Assembly (NCBI GenBank): GCA_025056955.1
Contig: JANWYL010000003.1
Coordinates: 1-32,838 of the forward strand
Length of the DNA: 32,838 nt
Origin: Sandaracinaceae bacterium
GTDB taxonomy: Bacteria; Myxococcota_A; Polyangia; Polyangiales; Sandaracinaceae
Reading direction: 5' to 3'
Each line of letters opens with the position of its first letter. The stretch's first letter is position 1. A program made the translations under genes and the position numbers. The notes beneath the pieces were generated by a model. The model made no database searches, was not told the DNA's origin, and worked only from the letters and a program-made list of their open reading frames with translations. Below are positions 1-7,794 of the stretch, in pieces.

Positions 1-519
1 TCTGCCCTCGTTGAGCAGGGCAAAGCCCAAGGCCTCATTCACGAGTCCCTGAGGGATTCGAGCTCTGCGCTCCGAGCACAGGCGCTTGTGCTTTTGCGCG
101 AGCGCCCCCACCTTTTTAATTTCGACGAATCGATCGATCAGGACGTGAACCACATTTTGCAAAACGACGCCGAAAAACCGCACGTGATTCGCCTTGCCAT
201 CGAAGCGGCCCAAGCCGCTTGCCGAAGCCAGCTCCATCAAGGCCTGCGCCATGTGGTTCTCCGTGGGCTCCTAGAAGGTCAGCCGCTTGTTCTCGAGCAA
301 AGCCGAGGAGCGCTCCAAGCCTGGCTCATGCTTCGACCTCAAGATCTCGAAGAAGCGAGAGCAATGCTCCGCCAGTCTTCACACGGCACAGCGCTGCTTC
401 CTGTTTTGGAGGCACCCAAAAGGCCTTGCCAAATGCACCAGGGCTTAAGGCAAACTCCACTTCTCAGCCTTTTTCGCACCACCATCGGTGAAAGTCCAAC
501 ATCTGAGGTTTTTCCATGA
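1..519 (+). CDS. C-terminal part of a helical repeat-like protein (5' truncated by window edge)
   Basis: Frame 1 is open from the first base of the window to the TGA at 517-519, giving about 172 residues with no natural start visible, so the gene begins upstream. The visible part is rich in Leu, Ala, Gln and Glu and reads as a series of amphipathic helices, for example around LIHESLRDSSSALRAQALVL. This looks like the tail of a HEAT/ARM-like repeat protein, but no repeat is clear enough to prove it. Its stop overlaps the next gene's ATG (ATGA at 516-519), so the two are probably translationally coupled. Only a weak family guess is possible; the function is unknown. Confidence 0.6.
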   Translation, partial: SALVEQGKAQGLIHESLRDSSSALRAQALVLLRERPHLFNFDESIDQDVNHILQNDAEKPHVIRLAIEAAQAACRSQLHQGLRHVVLRGLLEGQPLVLEQSRGALQAWLMLRPQDLEEARAMLRQSSHGTALLPVLEAPKRPCQMHQGLRQTPLLSLFRTTIGESPTSEVFP

Positions 520-1154
520 AGCGAGATTTTTATTTTTTCCAATGGCTTTGGTTGAGCATGGTTTTTGCGTTTATGGCATGCGATGGCGGCCCTGCAGACG
601 ACCTCGTGATCGAGGCTCTTCCAACCATCACCCCATCGCTTCCCCAAGTCCCTACACTCCCTCCTCCCCCCTATCCCATCCAATATCCCGATGGGAGCTA
701 TAGCGTTTACGGGATCAAGCGCAAGCTCAGCCAACTCATGGATCGTGAAGTCACAGTCACTGCCTACATTGCGGAGATCTACACCCCCCCTGAGTGCCCA
801 AAGGGGCAGACCTGCCCCCCTCCTGTTGCTCCTCATCTTTGGCTTTCAGACGCAAAAGAACCCAACCCCAAAGCCCAAAGGTTGCTCCTTGTGGGCTATG
901 CAGAAAGCCAGGCAGCAATCGAGGAAGCCATCGCCAAAGCCAAAAGAGGGCGGCCTCAGCCTTCTTTCGAAGAAACAGGAATCCCCCCCATCCCCACTGA
1001 TTTTGCGCTTGGCAACAAAATCAAAGTGAGCGGGCGATTGACCCGCATCGCTGCGTCGGGCTTTAGTGCCTCTGAGGGGCTCATCGAATACAAAAAGCAC
1101 GAAACGCTCGAAGTGGCAGCCAACCCAGCGCAAAGTGCCCGCGCAAGCCGATGA
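516..1154 (+). CDS. Small lipoprotein, possible OB-fold domain
   Basis: A 212-residue protein with a basic N-terminus, a hydrophobic core and the lipobox-like FMAC, with the lipidated Cys at about residue 22, so it is probably a membrane lipoprotein. After the Cys comes a Pro-rich linker (about residues 35-55). A domain follows with two strand-rich blocks (REVTVTAYIAEIY and NKIKVSGRLTRI) that resemble the OB-fold, tRNA_anti-like domains found in delta-proteobacterial lipoproteins; this is an inference from pattern. A Cys pair (PECPKGQTCPP) could form a disulphide. The start ATG at 516 overlaps the upstream stop and has GAGG 8 bases before it. The gene ends 11 bases from the convergent DnaJ gene. 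The function is unknown. Confidence 0.75.
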   Translation: MKRDFYFFQWLWLSMVFAFMACDGGPADDLVIEALPTITPSLPQVPTLPPPPYPIQYPDGSYSVYGIKRKLSQLMDREVTVTAYIAEIYTPPECPKGQTCPPPVAPHLWLSDAKEPNPKAQRLLLVGYAESQAAIEEAIAKAKRGRPQPSFEETGIPPIPTDFALGNKIKVSGRLTRIAASGFSASEGLIEYKKHETLEVAANPAQSARASR

Positions 1155-1165
1155 AAGCCCCAAAG

Positions 1166-2119
1166 CTAACCACGTGGCCGAAATCCGCTGAGGCGAGCAA
1201 GCTTTTCGTAGAGCGCCTGCTCCTCAGGGGTGATTTCAGAGGGCACGTGAATTTCAACAACTGCGTAGAGGTCTCCCCTTTCGCCATTGGGGAGGGGGTA
1301 TCCTCTTCCACGTAAGCGGAGTTTTTTTCCCGAAGTGGTTCCAGGAGGGACCTTGAGCTGCACCCTGCCATCAGGCGTTTCGACCTCGACCTTGGCACCA
1401 AGAACAGCCTCCCAGGGAGCCAAGCGCAGGGTGGTGACCAGGTCATCGCCTTCAAATCGAAACAACTCATCAGGAACCAACTTGATCTCGAGAATGAGAT
1501 CCCCAGATTCTCCCGTCCATGTTGGTGCACCCAGGCCCCGAAGCCGCAGCGCTTGCCCTGAACGCACTCCCGAAGGAATGTTCACCTTGCGCTTCACCAC
1601 AGTGCCTGAAGGATCTGGGATTTGAATCTCCATCACCCCCCCCCGGAATACCTGGGTGATTGGAATCTCAACCACCATCCGTTGCTCCTGGCTTCGCACT
1701 CCCCCTGGAAAAGGCCCAGATCCTTGGCTCCACCCTCTCCGCCGAGGCCCCCCTCTTTTTCCCCCTGAAAAGACATACTCAAAAAGCGCTCCGAGATCAC
1801 TGCCATTGAAAGAAAAGCCACCAAAGAGATCGCTCAAATCGCGAAAATCAAATTCCACTTCCCTCACATTCGGAGGTGGCTGCCTGCCTTCTGAAACGGC
1901 CTTCCAAGCGGCGCCATATTTGTCGTAAAGCTGCCTTTTTTTGTCGTCTCTTAGCACCTCGTAGGCCTCGTTGATCTCCTTAAAGCGCTCTTCGGCGTTT
2001 GGCTCCTTGCTGATGTCAGGGTGGTACTTTCGGGCAAGCTTTCGGTAGGCTGCCTGGATTTCATCCTTGGTTGCATTCCGAGATACACCGAGAATTTCGT
2101 AGTAGTCGCGGTAACTCAC
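1166..2119 (-). CDS. Type-B DnaJ/CbpA-like Hsp40 co-chaperone
   Basis: A 317-residue J-domain protein. The J domain occupies residues 1-70 with the HPD motif at 33-35, which stimulates the ATPase of DnaK/Hsp70. A Gly/Phe-rich linker with FGGFSFNG follows at about 80-140, then the two C-terminal beta-barrel substrate-binding domains (around [13 protein letters not shown] and [15 protein letters not shown]). The CxxCxGxG zinc-finger repeats of canonical DnaJ are absent, so this is the CbpA-like class. The open frame extends to an ATG at 2212, but I prefer GTG at 2117-2119: AGGAG lies 7-8 bases upstream, and translation then begins [12 protein letters not shown], the normal family N-terminus. 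It is last in a minus-strand series after argC, with a 102-base gap. It is cytosolic and may assist protein folding under stress. Confidence 0.93.
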   Translation of the reverse strand: MSYRDYYEILGVSRNATKDEIQAAYRKLARKYHPDISKEPNAEERFKEINEAYEVLRDDKKRQLYDKYGAAWKAVSEGRQPPPNVREVEFDFRDLSDLFGGFSFNGSDLGALFEYVFSGGKRGGPRRRGWSQGSGPFPGGVRSQEQRMVVEIPITQVFRGGVMEIQIPDPSGTVVKRKVNIPSGVRSGQALRLRGLGAPTWTGESGDLILEIKLVPDELFRFEGDDLVTTLRLAPWEAVLGAKVEVETPDGRVQLKVPPGTTSGKKLRLRGRGYPLPNGERGDLYAVVEIHVPSEITPEEQALYEKLARLSGFRPRG

Positions 2120-2221
2120 GCCACCACTCCTTTCTGCACCTTCAAGCAATTCTTCTTTTCCACTCGCTAAGCCTCCTTTTTCCAAATGCAACCATAGGGA
2201 TCCAAAAAACAAGCGAAAGAA

Positions 2222-3274
2222 CTAAGGCCAAGCTGAAAGGAATTCGAGCCCTTCCCCTTCCCCATAACCATAGATGCAATTCATGCACTGGATGGCCTGG
2301 CCTCCTGCGCCTTTTACAAGGTTATCGATGGCCGATTGACACACAAGCCACCCGCTCCTCTCATCGATGGTGTAAGAGAGAAGCACGCGATTGGTTCCGC
2401 GGATCCATAGCGTATCAGGGCAAGCCCCTGGGGTAAGCACTTCAACAAAAGGCGATTCCGCATAGCGTCGCTTGACGCACTGGCAGATTTTTTCAACTGT
2501 TGCTCCTTCTTTCGGTCGTACGTAAATCGAAGCGAGGATGCCTCGGTTCATGGGGACAAGGTGTGGTGTGAAGCACAGCTGAACAGGGGTTCTTGTCACC
2601 TGGCTTAGAATGGCCTCAATTTCAGGAATGTGCCTGTGTTCTCCAGCCACTTTGTAAGCCCGGAGCCCTTCGCTCACCTCTGGGTAGTGGGTTCGAGCAT
2701 TCGGCTCTCGCCCTGCGCCGCTCACACCGCTTTTGGCATCGATGATGATGGGATTGGCTTCGATGAGCCCATCTTCGAGCAAGGGGGCGATTGGCAAAAT
2801 CGAAGCTGTGGGGTAGCAACCGGGGAGTGCAACCACGCGGGCCATGCGGATTTTCTCTCGGAAAAGCTCAGGAAGGCCATAGACCGCCACTTGCCGAACT
2901 TCTGGATCTGGATCGTGCCCGTACCACTTGGAATGAAGGAGCGGATCCTTTAGGCGAAAATCTCCTGAGAGATCCAAAACCACCCGCCCTCGGCGATAGA
3001 GTTCAGCCACACAGCTTCCGCTTGCCCCGTGGGGCAAGCAAGAAAACACGCAATCCGCTTTTTGAGCAATCCGATCGGGGTCAAACTCAGACACATGCTT
3101 TGGCAGCCCACGATGCCCCCGCAAGGCAGGAAGAACATCCTCGAGGAGAGCACCCTTCTTTGAATGGCCTACAACTTCTGTGATTTCTACATGGGGGTGG
3201 CCCACAAGGAGCCGCAAAAGCTCAGCTCCCGTGTACCCTGTTGCACCCAGTACCGCAACCCGCAGCTTCTCCAT
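2222..3274 (-). CDS. argC: N-acetyl-gamma-glutamyl-phosphate reductase
   Basis: A 350-residue ArgC, a typical family length. It catalyses the NADPH-dependent reduction of N-acetylglutamyl phosphate to the semialdehyde in arginine biosynthesis. The N-terminal Rossmann nucleotide-binding motif GATGYTGAELLRLL is at about residues 10-23. The catalytic Cys is in LPGCYPT (Cys153), and the base histidine lies in GEHRHIPEIE at about 211-220. The KSGVSGAGR motif at about 181-189 is also typical. The ATG at 3272-3274 has only a weak AGGG close upstream. No other arg gene is in the window, so the pathway is scattered or continues elsewhere. It lies 66 bases downstream of the glycosyltransferase gene on the same strand and may be co-transcribed with it. 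Confidence 0.97.
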   Translation of the reverse strand: MEKLRVAVLGATGYTGAELLRLLVGHPHVEITEVVGHSKKGALLEDVLPALRGHRGLPKHVSEFDPDRIAQKADCVFSCLPHGASGSCVAELYRRGRVVLDLSGDFRLKDPLLHSKWYGHDPDPEVRQVAVYGLPELFREKIRMARVVALPGCYPTASILPIAPLLEDGLIEANPIIIDAKSGVSGAGREPNARTHYPEVSEGLRAYKVAGEHRHIPEIEAILSQVTRTPVQLCFTPHLVPMNRGILASIYVRPKEGATVEKICQCVKRRYAESPFVEVLTPGACPDTLWIRGTNRVLLSYTIDERSGWLVCQSAIDNLVKGAGGQAIQCMNCIYGYGEGEGLEFLSAWP

Positions 3275-3340
3275 GCCCTGAGCCTGAACGATCCCTCATC
3301 CAAGCGCCAATCGTCCGGGCAATTTTCGGGCAAAGACCGA

Positions 3341-6004
3341 TCAACGCACCCTCAGCTTTCCCGCAATCACCCGATTGGCTTCATCTTCTGGACCTTCGAC
3401 CACTTCGAGGCGATGCTCGCCAGCGAAAAAGCCAATATACATGGTGTAGTCGCCTGGCCTGAAATTCGCAGGCACCCTGAGCTCTTGACGGTCTGCGATG
3501 ATGTCACCAGGGCTCCACATCCGAACGGCGTACTTGCCTCCTACAGGCTCATGGTCGCCATTGAGGCGCTGGCCGTAGCCATCGATGTGGAGAAATACCT
3601 GGTAGCCGCCAGAAACAGGGGCAAGGCAACGGAAATACCAGGTGATGGTAAAGAGCTGCCCCGGCCCCACACTGTCCCCCCTTGGCAATTCGAGATCGTA
3701 GCCGATGAGCTCAATTCTACGGTCGTAGTTTGCGCCCACTCGGTGCTGCACCTTGGGCACCTCGTCCAGCAAAAAGCTTGCAAGGTAGTTTTCGTCGGCC
3801 CTTCCAGGAATGGGCTGATTGGTTGCAAGAAGCACCCGGCCGCTTCTGGCATCCGCCACAAAAAGATGCCTTCCGCTTCGACTCCTATACGAGCGGTTGA
3901 GGGAAGCCAGCTGCTCAGCAGGGAAAACGAGCCATACCCTCGAAGGGCGAGCGAGAAAGGCAAGCGCTTCGATTTCAGAACGAATCGTTTCGACCTGGCC
4001 CCTGGCATAGTAGGCAGCCCCACGGCCGCTCGTAAGGTACTCCCCAAGCGGCTCATCCGGCTTGGCCAAGGCGTTGTAGGTGTCATAGACCTCGCGCGGT
4101 GAGAGATGCACCGAAACTTGGGCGTGGTAGCGGGTCACAAACCACAAAGAAAGCCCGTAAGCCATTACCCATACCGGCACGAAGGCCAAGCGCCCCAAAG
4201 AGGCCACCCAATTTGCAAGGAGACGAAGCCCAACCAAAAGCACCCAAAGCGCCAAGGGAGCAAAAAGCAAAGCTTCACCGATCCGAATCGCCAGTGAATT
4301 TGCCCCTGTAAGGGCCAAAATCGAAGCACCTCCGACCAAAGCCACCCCTGCAAGCGCCAAAAGCACAAAAAGCCCCAACCGTTTCGACTGCCGACGCAAA
4401 GTCAAGCCCAATCCACCCCCACCTCCCAACACCGCCGCAACCCCCCCAACCCCATTTACACTCCGAATGATCTCGCCACTTACGGCAAGCACCTTCTCAT
4501 CATCAGAAAGAATCCCGCGGATCGATAGGTCCATCACCACAGCAACGACCCCCATCCCCATGGCCACGGCCAAACAAAAACCCAAGAAAATAATCCAAAC
4601 CTGAAATGCGAGCCCCCTCTGCCACTGGTCTTGCAAAAAGCGAGATGGCCAAGCGATCGCTCGAAACAATTCCTTGGGGTTTTTGGTACCCAATGCCTGA
4701 AAAAAGGGCTCTGGATCGGCTGAAAGCTTGCTTGATAGGGCCAAAAAAGCGAAAAGCCCAAAAAGGCCAAGCCCAATTGCCCACCCCCCGCTTGGGTGAA
4801 AAGAATCGGGCAAACTCAGCGACGAAAGAAAAAGCCCGTTGAGCGGAGCGCTCGGATAGCCTCTAAAATCGCGAAACAAAAGACCAGAAAGAAGCAAAAC
4901 GACCAGGCCTCGCGCCGGATACTCGATAAAGGCACCCTCTTCTCCTTTCCGCAAAAATGAAGCAATAAGCCAGGCCAGGCCAAAAAGGGCTAGAAACCCC
5001 ACTTGCCCATAGCGGGCAATATAGATTGATTGAGACAGAAAGGCGAGGCCTACCCAGGCGAGGGCCGCAAGATCGAGGGCAAAAAGCAACCCCTCCTCTT
5101 CTTTTTCTTTTACCCCCTCCTTTGAAGACAGGGCCCTCCAACCCATCCACCCAAAGACGAGAGGAAGCAAGGCGCTCCAGGGAGCAAAGGAGTGAAAAAG
5201 CGCCTCGATGGGAACTTCAAAACTTGGCGCTGCTTGCCCACGAGGAACCCCACCCGTCCAAAACGAATACCCTTCGACGTCTCTGACCACAGCCCAGGCA
5301 GTGGCCAATGTCGCCAAAACCGCAATCCCAACGATCCCAAGCCGAATCGATCGAAGCCACAAGTTTTCTTGGCTTTTCCAAAGCCCAAAAAACCCAAAAC
5401 GCCCAACCAACGAGCCACTGACCCCCAAAAGGGGTGGAAGCACAGCAAGGAGCACACCCCCTGCCAAGGCAGCCATGACCGATGCCAAAGCAAGGCCAAG
5501 GGTCAAAGCGATCACCGCCTTGGGCGCTTTCCACCTTTGAGAGGGCGGGTCGCTTAAAAGAGAAGCCAAAACGAAGACCGCTGACGAGAAAAAGAGCGCT
5601 ATCGCTTCCCCCATCATGTGGCGGGCATTCAACAAAAAAAGCGGGCTTGTCCCTAAAACCAACGCGCAGTACACGCCCCTTCTGCGGCTTTCAGTCAGGC
5701 TGCCAAAGCCGTAGGCCAAAAGAAGCGTGGCGAAGCCAAAAAGCACATTTGGCAAGCGCCCTGACCATTCCTTGATACCAAACCATTTGAAAGACTGCGC
5801 GATCAACCAAATCCCGAGGGGAGGCTCGCTGAGTTCCCTCTCTTCCCCCTCAAGAAGGCTTCTGGCCGCATCCGCAGCACTGAGCTCCCAAGGATCCCAG
5901 ATCCCATAACTTGGGATCCCCCAGAGCAAAACACAGGCGAGTGCCAAAAAAGCCACCCACGCGATCCGGTGGGTTAAAAAGCGAAAAAGCAATCCATAAG
6001 GCAT
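3341..6004 (-). CDS. GT39/ArnT-like membrane glycosyltransferase
   Basis: An 887-residue polytopic membrane protein. The N-terminus has a membrane segment followed by a periplasmic loop with acidic residues (IWDPWELSAADAARSLLEG, Asp37/Glu40). This matches the position of the conserved acidic motif of PMT/ArnT-type glycosyltransferases, which use polyprenyl-phosphate sugars. About a dozen hydrophobic segments follow to about residue 620. A soluble C-terminal portion of about 250 residues ends in a beta-sandwich-like segment (RRIELIGYDLELPRG to the end). The frame extends upstream to 6103, but I choose the ATG at 6002-6004, preceded by GAAGGG; the longer version would put about 33 polar residues before the first membrane helix. 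It probably modifies a lipid, glycan or protein on the periplasmic face; the acceptor cannot be read from sequence. Confidence 0.85.
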   Translation of the reverse strand: MPYGLLFRFLTHRIAWVAFLALACVLLWGIPSYGIWDPWELSAADAARSLLEGEERELSEPPLGIWLIAQSFKWFGIKEWSGRLPNVLFGFATLLLAYGFGSLTESRRRGVYCALVLGTSPLFLLNARHMMGEAIALFFSSAVFVLASLLSDPPSQRWKAPKAVIALTLGLALASVMAALAGGVLLAVLPPLLGVSGSLVGRFGFFGLWKSQENLWLRSIRLGIVGIAVLATLATAWAVVRDVEGYSFWTGGVPRGQAAPSFEVPIEALFHSFAPWSALLPLVFGWMGWRALSSKEGVKEKEEEGLLFALDLAALAWVGLAFLSQSIYIARYGQVGFLALFGLAWLIASFLRKGEEGAFIEYPARGLVVLLLSGLLFRDFRGYPSAPLNGLFLSSLSLPDSFHPSGGWAIGLGLFGLFAFLALSSKLSADPEPFFQALGTKNPKELFRAIAWPSRFLQDQWQRGLAFQVWIIFLGFCLAVAMGMGVVAVVMDLSIRGILSDDEKVLAVSGEIIRSVNGVGGVAAVLGGGGGLGLTLRRQSKRLGLFVLLALAGVALVGGASILALTGANSLAIRIGEALLFAPLALWVLLVGLRLLANWVASLGRLAFVPVWVMAYGLSLWFVTRYHAQVSVHLSPREVYDTYNALAKPDEPLGEYLTSGRGAAYYARGQVETIRSEIEALAFLARPSRVWLVFPAEQLASLNRSYRSRSGRHLFVADARSGRVLLATNQPIPGRADENYLASFLLDEVPKVQHRVGANYDRRIELIGYDLELPRGDSVGPGQLFTITWYFRCLAPVSGGYQVFLHIDGYGQRLNGDHEPVGGKYAVRMWSPGDIIADRQELRVPANFRPGDYTMYIGFFAGEHRLEVVEGPEDEANRVIAGKLRVR

Positions 6005-6100
6005 GGGAAACCCTTCAAGCGGGCGGTGCTTCCTTGCAAAGCTCGCGAGCCTAGCTTGAAAAAGGCAAGGCGCCAGTCGGATCATCCACCCGATTGGATC

Positions 6101-6116
6101 CAACGCTTGTGCGTTG
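6101..6116. repeat. Perfect 6-bp inverted repeat in a divergent intergenic region
   Basis: CAACGC-TTGT-GCGTTG lies in the 150-base gap between the divergent glycosyltransferase and M23 peptidase genes. It overlaps the candidate -35 hexamer TTGCAC. It may be an operator or a small hairpin; no regulator can be named. Confidence 0.4.
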
Positions 6117-6140
6117 CACGAAGGCCCCCTTGCCTATACC
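6114..6140 (+). promoter_or_regulatory. Candidate promoter for the M23 peptidase gene
   Basis: TTGCAC at 6114-6119 and TATACC at 6135-6140 resemble sigma70 hexamers, with a rather short 15-base spacer. The -10-like element ends 14 bases before the chosen ATG at 6155, which would give a very short leader. That fits the lack of any visible Shine-Dalgarno sequence there. This is pattern-based and weak. Confidence 0.3.
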
Positions 6141-6154
6141 TTCTTTCCACCCAT

Positions 6155-7615
6155 ATGAGCGCCGAGGAGCCTCCCTTTAAGCTCCGCCCGCTTCCCACAA
6201 TTGAATTCCCAATTCTTCCCGAGGACATCGCTCGGGAGCGGCGCAAAAAGCTCCTGATTGGAAGCAGCATCATCACCTTGACTGGTCTGACAGGGGCTTT
6301 GTTTTTTCTTTGGCCAGGCATTGAACGCAAGGAGGTGCATGCGGCTGACCGTCAAGCGCAACCAGCCGTGCCGGCAGATCTGGGATGTGTGCCTCCCTCT
6401 GATGCGAGTGCTCCACCTCCCCCTCCCCCTTCGGATTCCGCCCCTTTGCGGGACCCGCCACCCCGCACCCAGAGCCGCCATCGCTTTGGCCAAAGCCCTG
6501 GCTTTCGACCAGCCCTTTTGAGTGCCGGCCTGAGTTCGAGCGAGGCCGATGCCGTGATCGCAGCGCTTGAGGGAGTGCTCGATTTTCGACGCTGCCGCCC
6601 GGAGCACGAAATCACAATTGAACGGGACAACGAGGGAGCGCTCAAGCGCTTTGAGTACCGGGCAAGTCCTGTCCAGATCTACGAAGTGCGCCGTGATGCC
6701 AACGGCACCTTCCGCGGTGTCCGTGTGGAAGTGCCCCTTGAAGTCACAGAAGCGGGGCATGGTGGCTTCATCACAGCTTCGCTTGGCGAGGCGATTGAAA
6801 GCGCAGGGCTTGGCAGGCAGCTCGTTGGCCCTTTTATCGAAGCCTTTGAAAACCGCATTGATTTCCAAAGCGATTTGCGGCCAGGCGACGTTTTTAAAGT
6901 TGTGGTTGTGGAAGAGCGCCTGAACGGCCTCCTTTACCGCTACGGCCAGGTCTTGGCCATGGAACTCCGCACCCAGAAAAAAGGGGTCTTGCGCTCTTTT
7001 TACTTTGCCTCCCCGGACGGCCTTGGCGATTTCTTTGACGAAAGCGGCCGCCCTGCCCAAGGAAGTTGGCTTCGAACGCCGCTCCACTACGATCACATCA
7101 GCTCTCCCTTTGATCCCAAGCGCTTCCACCCCATCCTTCGCCGGATCGTCCCTCATAACGGAATCGACTACGCAGCCCCCCCGGGCACGCCGGTTTGGGC
7201 CGCAGCCGCTGGTGAGGTGATTTGGGTGGGGGAACGAGGCCCAAATGGCAACCTGGTCTCGATCGCCCACCAGGGAGGCTATGTCACCCACTATGCCCAC
7301 CTTCTCCGCTTTGCCCAAGGCCTTCGACGCGGCATGCGCGTGCGGCAAAAGCAGGTGATTGGCTATGTGGGCTCAACCGGTCGCTCGACCGGCCCTCACC
7401 TGCATTTCGCCCTTGAGCGGGATGGGCGTTTCATCAACCCAGCCACTGTTTTGAACATGCAGGGTCCGCCCCTTCCTCCTCCCCTCATGTTGCGCTTCCG
7501 CGCTGAAATGGGCCGCCTTCGCCGCCTGCTTGAAAAAATAGAGCTCCCGCCTCCTCCCCTTGCACTTCCAAAGGTCGAATCCAAACCCCCTCCCCCGCCC
7601 GATCCCATGGATTGA
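6155..7615 (+). CDS. Membrane-anchored M23 family metallopeptidase (MepM-like)
   Basis: A 486-residue peptidoglycan peptidase. An N-terminal cytosolic tail is followed by one membrane helix at about residues 33-53, then a Pro-rich linker, so the protein is anchored in the inner membrane facing the periplasm. A central LysM/OapA-like region (about 145-315) precedes the M23 domain. Zinc ligands are visible as HxxxD in HNGID (His334, Asp338) and HxH in PHLHF (His415, His417), the active M23 arrangement. Such enzymes cut peptidoglycan peptide cross-links. The frame is open back to 6026, but ATG 6155 gives a sensible short cytosolic tail; there is no clear ribosome-binding site. It heads a plus-strand envelope block. 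A proline-rich tail ends the protein. Confidence 0.92.
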   Translation: MSAEEPPFKLRPLPTIEFPILPEDIARERRKKLLIGSSIITLTGLTGALFFLWPGIERKEVHAADRQAQPAVPADLGCVPPSDASAPPPPPPSDSAPLRDPPPRTQSRHRFGQSPGFRPALLSAGLSSSEADAVIAALEGVLDFRRCRPEHEITIERDNEGALKRFEYRASPVQIYEVRRDANGTFRGVRVEVPLEVTEAGHGGFITASLGEAIESAGLGRQLVGPFIEAFENRIDFQSDLRPGDVFKVVVVEERLNGLLYRYGQVLAMELRTQKKGVLRSFYFASPDGLGDFFDESGRPAQGSWLRTPLHYDHISSPFDPKRFHPILRRIVPHNGIDYAAPPGTPVWAAAAGEVIWVGERGPNGNLVSIAHQGGYVTHYAHLLRFAQGLRRGMRVRQKQVIGYVGSTGRSTGPHLHFALERDGRFINPATVLNMQGPPLPPPLMLRFRAEMGRLRRLLEKIELPPPPLALPKVESKPPPPPDPMD

Positions 7616-7746
7616 ATTCGAAGGCCAGGCTTTGCGTCTACTCTTGTGTCTGCTTTTCCTTGAAAAATGGCAATGCAAACCGGAGCTTGCGCTTGGAAAA
7701 GGATTCGCATCGAAAGCCGCGCTTGGCTTTTGGGCTCAATGCGCTT

Positions 7747-7783
7747 TGTTTCAGCTGTTTCAGGTTTATGTGCATTGTTTCAG
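7747..7783 (+). repeat. Three direct copies of TGTTTCAG upstream of the Sel1 gene
   Basis: TGTTTCAG occurs at 7747-7754, 7756-7763 and 7776-7783, so starts are separated by 9 and 20 bases. They lie in the 171-base gap before the Sel1-repeat gene. The third copy forms the left arm of an inverted repeat over the start codon. This may be a regulator-binding array. If translation instead began at ATG 7739, the same bases would encode part of a longer signal peptide. Confidence 0.5.
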
Positions 7784-7794
7784 CACATGAAACA
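7776..7794. promoter_or_regulatory. Perfect inverted repeat over the Sel1 gene start codon
   Basis: TGTTTCA-GCACA-TGAAACA is a perfect 7-bp inverted repeat with a 5-base centre, and the preferred ATG (7787-7789) lies inside it. It could be an operator, or an RNA hairpin that hides the start codon. No Shine-Dalgarno sequence is visible upstream. Confidence 0.45.

Noticed and set aside
3164-4102. 312-codon plus-strand frame opposite argC and the glycosyltransferase
   Set aside because: Composition is that of a reverse-complement shadow; it spans the ends of two real genes.
6134-7348. 404-codon open frame antisense to the M23 peptidase gene
   Set aside because: No family signal, no ribosome-binding site, and it lies wholly opposite a strongly supported gene. 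GC-biased codons leave antisense frames open.
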